Shown: in pieces, positions 1-4,716 of the stretch
Layout: each line of letters starts with the position of its first letter
Numbering within the stretch: position 1 is the first letter of the stretch
Assembly (NCBI GenBank): GCA_020829485.1
Contig: JAIVFU010000294.1
Coordinates: 1 to 5,165 of the forward strand
Origin: Nostoc sp. CHAB 5834
Lineage (GTDB): Bacteria > Cyanobacteriota > Cyanobacteriia > Cyanobacteriales > Nostocaceae
Direction: 5' to 3'
DNA length: 5,165 bases
Notes under the pieces: model-generated
What the model was told of the DNA's origin: nothing
The model's input: the letters and a program-made list of their open reading frames with translations, nothing else
Database searches by the model: none
Program-made: the position numbers and the translations under genes

Positions 1-190
1 GTGATTTGACAATTGGGCAAATCAACAGGAAATCGAAGCTCTGTGCTCATTCAAGCAGAACACGGTACAAGATAAATCCGATCAAGTAATCAACCACACA
101 AAGTGCGTAAGAGCCAGTTTACTGGGAACAGGTCACCCTCGGAAAGCACCACGAGCGAAAGGGCTTGTTACGAATGGGGGCGGAGGACGC

Positions 191-229
191 ATGTTAAGGG
201 TAGTAACGAAATGACTACTCTGTAAACAT
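191..229 (+). repeat. Stem-loop in the leading non-coding region
   Basis: AGGGTAGT (197-204) pairs with ACTACTCT (214-221) over eight positions, one of them a G-U wobble, around the 9-base loop AACGAAATG. An outer ATGTT (191-195) pairs with AACAT (225-229) after a small internal loop. The wobble pair and the two-layer arrangement suit an RNA helix better than a DNA operator. It supports reading 1-490 as structured RNA. Confidence 0.5.
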
Positions 230-406
230 CTCCACGGTAGTACTTCCGAATCGAACGCCGCAGGCTGCCCTGACAATTCGCCACGACTTCGCTGTAGCAT
301 TTTGCTTTACGTTCCATTGAAAGATTCATCTGGGTATCCAGGTTAAGGGGAACAAGTATTGCTGACGCATTCTTAGCCCACGCTTGATAAACCCTACTGG
401 ATAAAC

Positions 407-428
407 CGGGCCATCGGTAATTGGCCCG
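407..428 (+). repeat. GC-rich hairpin CGGGCCA/TGGCCCG
   Basis: A perfect 7-bp inverted repeat (407-413 with 422-428) encloses the 8-base loop TCGGTAAT. It sits about 60 bases before the short basic frame at 490. It lacks a following T-run, so it is not an ordinary intrinsic terminator. Within the group II intron reading it would be one of the compact helices before the ORF-bearing domain, but I cannot assign it to a numbered domain. Confidence 0.5.
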
Positions 429-489
429 CTAGGACGGGAAGGGAAGGTGAGTTAGGAGCGGAATCAGTCATTCTGTTGAGTCAATAGTA

Positions 490-549
490 GTGAATCGACA
501 AAATAGTCAACCAAGATCCACGAAGAACCGGATACCGATCAGTCGATGT
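490..549 (+). pseudogene. Possible N-terminal remnant of a group II intron reverse transcriptase
   Basis: A GTG start at 490 opens a frame whose first about 20 residues are NRQNSQPRSTKNRIPISR-like: basic, hydrophilic and ending in PISR. Group II intron-encoded proteins often begin with such a leader followed by a helix of the type (M/L)V(W/E)xAYxxVKxNxGxxG. That continuation is absent here: after about 549 the frame turns into unrelated sequence and then overlaps the lipoprotein gene in another frame until a stop at 817-819. The simplest reading is a fragment broken at the junction with the lipoprotein's upstream region. The assignment rests on a short stretch and is weak. Confidence 0.27.
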
Positions 550-619
550 CCATTTGTACTTGTTTATGCGAAGTGTCACACAGATGCGTTTCTTTACATA
601 AACCGATCTGTTCTCTCCA

Positions 620-1192
620 ATGAAAATAGCCTATTGGTATACACTAGTTTGCGTGCTGTCCTTTTCGGGTTGTCAACTCAAAGAACGGGAGAAGACAATG
701 AACCGCCGAGCGAAAGAACTCGATCAGAAAGAGCAACAGTTAATCTTGAGAGAGCAGCAACTCAATCTGAAGGAAAAAGATCTGGTAAGTCGGGAAAAAG
801 CGCTAAAGAAGCCAGCTGATTCGTTGGGAGATTCAAGTAATGTCTACAATCCGTACCTCATAGGGCGCTGGTCGGTTCAGATGCGGTGCGTCGAAACTAC
901 CTGTGAAGGGTCTGCCGTCGGGGATACCAAAACGGAGCAATGGAATTTTAGTTACAAAAACAATCGAGTCTTTGCCCAGGCTATTGTCAACAATCAATTA
1001 TTTCGAGTATACACCGGCACCTATGTACAGGGTGGGTTAGTGCTGACGACCTCACCGGATTCCGCCGTGGCAAACACCAGAATCACCGTTAGGCTTCAAT
1101 TTAAGTCCCCATCTAGTCTGGAAGGCCAGCGTGAAATCTTTCGAGGGGGGGATTGCCGACTAGTATATGCGCTCAATTTGACCAAGTTGTAG
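620..1192 (+). CDS. Small coiled-coil lipoprotein of unknown function
   Basis: The 190-residue product begins with a short hydrophobic signal (residues 3-17) followed by FSGC, an acceptable lipobox with Cys18 as the lipidated residue, so it is probably an envelope lipoprotein. Residues 20-64 form a charged coiled coil with leucines exactly seven apart at 34, 41, 48, 55 and 62 in KEQQL/REQQL/KEKDL/REKAL repeats. After a Ser/Asp-rich linker, residues 79-190 look like a beta-rich domain starting GRWSVQMRC, with Cys90, Cys95 and Cys179. I do not recognise a named family; similar lipoproteins are common in Bacteroidota. The ATG at 620 is chosen because it supplies the signal peptide and lipobox, although it has no Shine-Dalgarno sequence. 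An internal ATG at 698 has a GGGAGAAG-like tract upstream but would discard the export signal. The stop lies 21 bases before the antiporter start, with a small GTAGA/TCTAC hairpin (1189-1201) across it, so an operon with that gene is likely. Confidence 0.8.
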   Translation: MKIAYWYTLVCVLSFSGCQLKEREKTMNRRAKELDQKEQQLILREQQLNLKEKDLVSREKALKKPADSLGDSSNVYNPYLIGRWSVQMRCVETTCEGSAVGDTKTEQWNFSYKNNRVFAQAIVNNQLFRVYTGTYVQGGLVLTTSPDSAVANTRITVRLQFKSPSSLEGQREIFRGGDCRLVYALNLTKL

Positions 1193-1213
1193 ACCCTCTA
1201 CTTGTTAACCAGC

Positions 1214-3295
1214 ATGATGCTTTCTACGGATCTGAACTTTTCCTTGCCGCTCAATAATCCAGTCATTATATTTTCCTTAATGCTTTTTATTATCCTTTTT
1301 GCGCCCCTTTTGTTTAAGCGCATCAGGATTCCTCCCATCATTGGTCTTATTATTTCGGGTATTATCATTGGTCCATACGGATTAAATCTACTTCGACGTG
1401 ACAGCAGTATTGTCTTGTTTGGCACGGTCGGCTTGCTTTATATCATGTTCATGGCGGGCTTGGAAATTGACCTGGAGGATTTTCGTAAGAGCCGGAACAA
1501 GATACTCGTCTTCGGTTTGTTTACGTTTCTCTTGCCAATGCTTGCCGGAACACTGTCCGTATTTTTTATCCTTAATTACTCGCTATTGTCCTCGTTGCTG
1601 GTCGCCAGTATGTTTGCCTCCCATACGTTGCTGGCTTACTCCATTGTCAGTCGGTACGGTATCACCCGGAATCAGGCTGTGACGTTGACCATCGGTGGAA
1701 CCATGATCACGGATCTTTTGGCGCTGCTCGTGTTGGCAACCATCGTCGGAGTGACCAAAGGCGACATCAGTTCAGCGTTCTGGATTCGACTTTTTGTTTC
1801 GTTATCTATTTTCGCCGTTATCGTCCTGTTCGTTTTCCCACTCATTGCCCGGTGGTTTTTCCGGAACTTTACCGATAACGTCTCCCAGTATATCTTCGTA
1901 CTGGCCTTGGTATTTCTGGGGGCATTTTTGGCCGAAGTGGCTGGCTTAGAGGCCGTTATTGGTGCTTTTTTGTCCGGCCTGGCGCTCAATCGCTTTATTC
2001 CGCATTCGTCTCCGCTAATGAACCGGATCGATTTTGTGGGCAATGCCTTATTCATTCCCTTTTTTCTGATCGGGGTAGGCATGCTGGTCGATATTCGCGT
2101 GTTGTTCAACGGGGTGGAAGCGCTGCGGGTAGCCACCCTGATGATTATCGTGGCCATTGCTTCCAAATATCTGGCGGCCTTACTGACCCAGAAGACCTTT
2201 CGACTCAGTACAGATGAGCGGCAACTGATTTTCGGCCTCAGTAATGCCCGGGCGGCGGCCACCCTAGCCGTTGTTTTGGTCGGTTATAACATCATCATTG
2301 GCGAAACGGTTACTGGGGAACCCACCCGTTTGCTTAACGAAGATGTACTGAACGGTACGATCCTGATGATTCTGGTGACGTGTACCATTAGTTCCCTAGT
2401 GGTGGAAAAAGCGTCTGGACGAATTGCCCTGCTGAATGAGGCAGAGAACGGTCCGCTGGTTGAATCCATCGAGAAAATACTGATTTCGTTAGCTTACCCC
2501 GAAACGGTAACCGATTTGGTCAACTTGGGTTTGATGTTAAAGCCATCTAAACACACGGATTCACTTTATGCCCTGCATGTTGTCGATGAAGAAGATAACC
2601 AGAACGGTCGACTAGCGGGCAAAAAGATGCTGGATTTGGCGGTAAATCAGGCTGCTTCCACTGACAGTGAATTGATTGCGCTATCCCGCTTCGATATGCA
2701 CATCAGTAATGGAATCATTTATACCATCAAAGAGAACAACATCACGGATGTTGTAATCGGCCTCCACCATAACACGCAGGGAAATCAGTTTTTTGGTCCT
2801 GTTGCCGAACAGATTTTAAAACGGGTACCCGAGACGATTTATATTTATAAAACGGGTAAACCGCTCCACACACTTCAACGCATGGTGGTAGCCGTTCCAC
2901 CCAAAGCCGAACTGGAGCCTGGTTTTGGCCATTGGTATCATAAGCTCGTTAGTTTGGCTAAGGAAGCGGGCCTGGACATGCTGCTCTACGCGCAGGCAGA
3001 TACAATCCACCAGTTAGAGAAGTTGGGGCATACACATGCGGGAGTTGTTCGTATATTATACAGGGAACTGGGTGATTGGAATGATTTCTTAATTCTTGGT
3101 CGTGAAATAAAAGCCAACGATTTGTTTGTGATCATCTGCTCACGAAAAGGCCATCCTTCTTATCACGGCCAGTTCGACAAACTACCGCATTATTTGACTG
3201 CCTACTTCGAAACAAACAGCTACATCATTCTTTATCCCAAGCAGTTAGAGTCCGGTTACGACGTAGAGCTATTTACTATGCTTCCTAACCGGTAG
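1214..3295 (+). CDS. CPA2-family cation:proton antiporter with tandem UspA-like C-terminal domains
   Basis: The product (693 residues from the ATG at 1214) exchanges a monovalent cation (Na+ or K+) for protons across the inner membrane. Residues about 15-395 are a chain of hydrophobic segments forming the Na+/H+-exchanger membrane domain. Family motifs are visible: the PPIIGLIISGIIIGPYGL segment near the N terminus, FMAGLEIDL (about 79-87), SHTLLAYSIVSRYG (136-149), and GGTMITDLLALLVLA around Thr166-Asp167, the ion-binding helix. NARAAATLAVVLVGY places Arg346 in a late membrane helix. The conserved Asp is preceded by Thr rather than a second Asp or Asn. Residues about 416-546 and 551-686 look like two UspA-type alpha/beta domains; the first has the IGLHHNTQGNQFFGPVAEQIL nucleotide-loop-like segment. 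Such tails are regulatory in related proteins, here by inference. A TTG at 1202 is an alternative start, and a second ATG follows at 1217; none has a clear ribosome binding site. Cation specificity cannot be told from sequence. It follows the lipoprotein gene closely and converges with the rhodopsin gene. Confidence 0.92.
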   Translation: MMLSTDLNFSLPLNNPVIIFSLMLFIILFAPLLFKRIRIPPIIGLIISGIIIGPYGLNLLRRDSSIVLFGTVGLLYIMFMAGLEIDLEDFRKSRNKILVFGLFTFLLPMLAGTLSVFFILNYSLLSSLLVASMFASHTLLAYSIVSRYGITRNQAVTLTIGGTMITDLLALLVLATIVGVTKGDISSAFWIRLFVSLSIFAVIVLFVFPLIARWFFRNFTDNVSQYIFVLALVFLGAFLAEVAGLEAVIGAFLSGLALNRFIPHSSPLMNRIDFVGNALFIPFFLIGVGMLVDIRVLFNGVEALRVATLMIIVAIASKYLAALLTQKTFRLSTDERQLIFGLSNARAAATLAVVLVGYNIIIGETVTGEPTRLLNEDVLNGTILMILVTCTISSLVVEKASGRIALLNEAENGPLVESIEKILISLAYPETVTDLVNLGLMLKPSKHTDSLYALHVVDEEDNQNGRLAGKKMLDLAVNQAASTDSELIALSRFDMHISNGIIYTIKENNITDVVIGLHHNTQGNQFFGPVAEQILKRVPETIYIYKTGKPLHTLQRMVVAVPPKAELEPGFGHWYHKLVSLAKEAGLDMLLYAQADTIHQLEKLGHTHAGVVRILYRELGDWNDFLILGREIKANDLFVIICSRKGHPSYHGQFDKLPHYLTAYFETNSYIILYPKQLESGYDVELFTMLPNR

Positions 3296-3296
3296 C

Positions 3297-3340
3297 GGGT
3301 AAAGTGTCCTTACCCCGTTTGGTGAGCCACTTTACCGGGG
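3297..3340. terminator. Overlapping inverted repeats between convergent genes, possible bidirectional terminator
   Basis: GGTAAAGTG (3298-3306) and CACTTTACC (3328-3336) form a perfect 9-bp inverted repeat. Inside the same stretch GGGTAA (3297-3302) can pair with TTACCC (3310-3315), and CCCCG (3313-3317) with CGGGG (3336-3340), so alternative folds compete. The right arm contains the rhodopsin stop codon (3332-3334). Its position between two convergent genes 36 bases apart suits transcript ending for both. No T-run follows on either strand, so it is not a textbook intrinsic terminator. Confidence 0.45.
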
Positions 3341-4174
3341 AGAGGTCACATTCAGTTTAGGTTCAACCGTTTGGTAGGGAGAGCTGGTTGTAGCGGCTAC
3401 AGCAGGTTGGTAGCCCTCAAGAGCACTAAGCTTGGTCGCCAGCTGACTCAACATGACCCCGTAAATTACCTTGGAGGTGATATCGGCAATGGTGTAGAGT
3501 ATTTGCCGGGTCACCATACCATTAGGGGTGGGCGAGAGCCACGGCATCAGGTAAGCAATCGGGTAGAGCGTCCACGAAAGAATCAGCAGCCAGAAAATGG
3601 CCCGTGCTTGCCCACCAGTACTGCCGGGCATGGTTTGTGCTGTTTTGAAAATACTCATCCCCACTAGATAACAGATGTAAACCATGAAGACCGTACTAAT
3701 GGCTCCCCAGATATTCATCGTTGTGATACTAGTCGTTTCATAAAACTGCCCAATGTAACCGGTATAAATCATCAACAAGCCACCCACCACAAAGCCAACG
3801 AACGTGCGCCGGAACTGCTGACCGGATATACCCAGCACTACTAGCAACTGGGTTAGTAGCATCGGCACGTCGATGGACCAGTTCACGTACCGATACCCAT
3901 TTGAAAACGTACTGTCTGATGGATTCCAGCGGTCACCATCCCAGGTGAATGCCTGCGACCAGCTGAATTGTTGATTAGCCAGAATCAGTGCTGCTGAGAC
4001 CATTACAACCGCTGACAAGGTAGATGACAACCGGTAACGAGGCGACGTTTCCTTGGCATTGGCCAGAAAATAGACAAGTCCGGCAATTTGTGCCCCTACG
4101 CCCAGCGTCAGTATATGCCTGACAATGTCGAACTGAACGGAGTTATAGCTAAATAAATTTTCCATGTTTTCCAT
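3332..4174 (-). CDS. Light-driven sodium-pump rhodopsin (NDQ type, KR2-like)
   Basis: A seven-helix type-1 rhodopsin of the inner membrane that binds retinal and exports Na+ in light; KR2-type pumps can move H+ when Na+ is absent. From the ATG at 4174 it has 280 residues, the same length as KR2. Helix C reads RYVNWSIDVPMLLTQ, giving Asn98, Asp102 and Gln109, the NDQ triad equal to KR2 N112, D116 and Q123. The Schiff-base Lys235 lies in helix G (YTIADITSKVIYG) with Asp231 four residues before it (KR2 D251). Also conserved are Arg95 (R109), Ser60 (S70), His20 (H30), Gln68 (Q78), Asn92 (N106), Glu146 (E160) and Arg223 (R243). Leu106 at the proteorhodopsin colour-tuning position predicts green absorption. 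Differences from KR2 are Ser51 for N61, Ser243 for G263 and Ser88 for D102. A Ser/Thr/Pro-rich tail follows helix G. A TTG 57 bases upstream (4231) would add 19 non-hydrophobic residues and is less likely. KR2 comparisons are from memory of its sequence. Confidence 0.95.
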   Translation of the reverse strand: MENMENLFSYNSVQFDIVRHILTLGVGAQIAGLVYFLANAKETSPRYRLSSTLSAVVMVSAALILANQQFSWSQAFTWDGDRWNPSDSTFSNGYRYVNWSIDVPMLLTQLLVVLGISGQQFRRTFVGFVVGGLLMIYTGYIGQFYETTSITTMNIWGAISTVFMVYICYLVGMSIFKTAQTMPGSTGGQARAIFWLLILSWTLYPIAYLMPWLSPTPNGMVTRQILYTIADITSKVIYGVMLSQLATKLSALEGYQPAVAATTSSPYQTVEPKLNVTSPR

Positions 4175-4248
4175 AACGTGACAGGAGTTTCTGTTGTAGA
4201 GCGATACGTTTAGGCCACAACTCGTTGTCAATCAAGGCGGTTTGCTGT

Positions 4249-4256
4249 CAAACCTA
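4249..4256 (-). promoter_or_regulatory. Candidate Bacteroidota -7 promoter element for the rhodopsin gene
   Basis: On the minus strand 4256 to 4249 reads TAGGTTTG, an exact match to the Bacteroidota -7 consensus TAnnTTTG. It lies 74 bases before the rhodopsin ATG, leaving a leader of roughly 65-70 bases. A -33 TTTG box at the expected 19-21 base spacing is not clear: only a TTC-containing sequence is present near 4276-4278. The call therefore rests on one element and its position. Confidence 0.33.
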
Positions 4257-4716
4257 ATTCTAAGTTTTTTCTAAGAACGGCCGGGAAATGAAATCTAGTA
4301 AGCTCATGACAAGGACCTTCATTCCTGATTCGTATTATCTCATTAGTTACCTTTTGAGTTATCACTGCGTCAGTTGCTATCTGACATAATTTACTGGGTA
4401 GCGAATTGAAAGTCCTTGTTTTACCGCGCATTAATACGACAATTAGTCTGTTCGTTAACCCGCTTTTTTTGCCTAGAAACATAACTAAGCCACTACCGAT
4501 AATCTTAGTCAAAAAAATGAAGAACATAATAACCCTTCAGACTGTTGACATTTTATTATTAGTATTACCGCTTGTATTTGTAAAGCAAAAACTTAAAATT
4601 GTAAAAAGTCAAATTGTTGATGTTTACTTCTCAACTTCTGTTAGTGTTTGAGTGGCAGTTGTCTTTTTTGCAAAAATTTACACAATAAGAACACGTTGAA
4701 AAAACAATTTAAAATC
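4257..4716. other. AT-rich intergenic region without a convincing gene
   Basis: This spacer separates two divergently oriented genes, the rhodopsin (-) and the baeRF-like gene (+). Two open frames cross it (4228-4527 on minus and 4406-4651 on plus), but both have compositionally driven, low-complexity hydrophobic or basic products, no family motif and no start signal. A 7-base direct repeat TTCTAAG occurs at 4258-4264 and 4269-4275, and a TTTTTGCAAAAA palindrome at 4665-4676 lies 40 bases before the downstream start. It must hold the promoters of both flanking genes, but I could not place the plus-strand one with confidence. Confidence 0.5.

Larger units (their letters stand above)
1..549 (+). 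mobile_element. Possible truncated group II intron, 5' RNA portion
   Basis: No open reading frame of useful length lies in the first 489 bases on either strand, yet the stretch is not AT-rich spacer. It holds purine-rich, GNRA-like and stem-loop elements (191-229 and 407-428) typical of a folded RNA. Just before 490 there is a tract (441-492) ending in a GTCAATAGTAGTGAA-like string, which resembles from memory the segment preceding the reverse transcriptase start in domain IV of bacterial group II introns. The frame opening at 490 then gives a short basic peptide ending in PISR, like the start of such reverse transcriptases. No RT domain, domain V or 3' end is present, so if the identification is right the element is cut off near 550. 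The intron's 5' boundary is not identified and may lie before the window. Another class of structured RNA or plain degenerate DNA is possible. Confidence 0.35.

Noticed and set aside
550..819. Continuation of the GTG-490 frame through the lipoprotein gene
   Set aside because: From 620 onward it overlaps the lipoprotein in another frame, and its Arg/Ser/Glu-rich peptide is a shadow of the coiled-coil codons. Only the first about 20 codons merit mention.
1672..2262. 196-codon minus-strand frame inside the antiporter gene
   Set aside because: It is a shadow frame, Lys/Arg/Thr/Ser-rich, opposite a gene with clear family motifs.
3371..3667. 98-codon plus-strand frame opposite the rhodopsin gene
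   Set aside because: It is antisense to highly conserved rhodopsin helices and has no plausible domain.
4175..4231. Upstream TTG start for the rhodopsin adding 19 residues
   Set aside because: The added peptide is not conserved-looking, while the ATG at 4174 gives a 280-residue protein matching KR2 in length.
4228..4527. 99-codon minus-strand frame upstream of the rhodopsin gene
   Set aside because: The product has no recognisable motif, spans the probable rhodopsin promoter, and looks like chance translation of AT-rich spacer.
4549..4554. TTGACA box as a sigma-70-type promoter for the baeRF-like gene
   Set aside because: No matching -10 lies at the right spacing, it is far from the start, and Bacteroidota use a different consensus.
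4406..4651. 81-codon plus-strand frame with a hydrophobic product
   Set aside because: It needs a TTG start, is dominated by Leu/Ile/Val/Lys as expected from AT-rich DNA, and shows no lipobox, domain or ribosome binding signal.
4665..4676. TTTTTGCAAAAA palindrome as an operator for the downstream gene
   Set aside because: It is a 12-bp low-complexity palindrome expected fairly often in AT-rich DNA, with no second copy or promoter element nearby.
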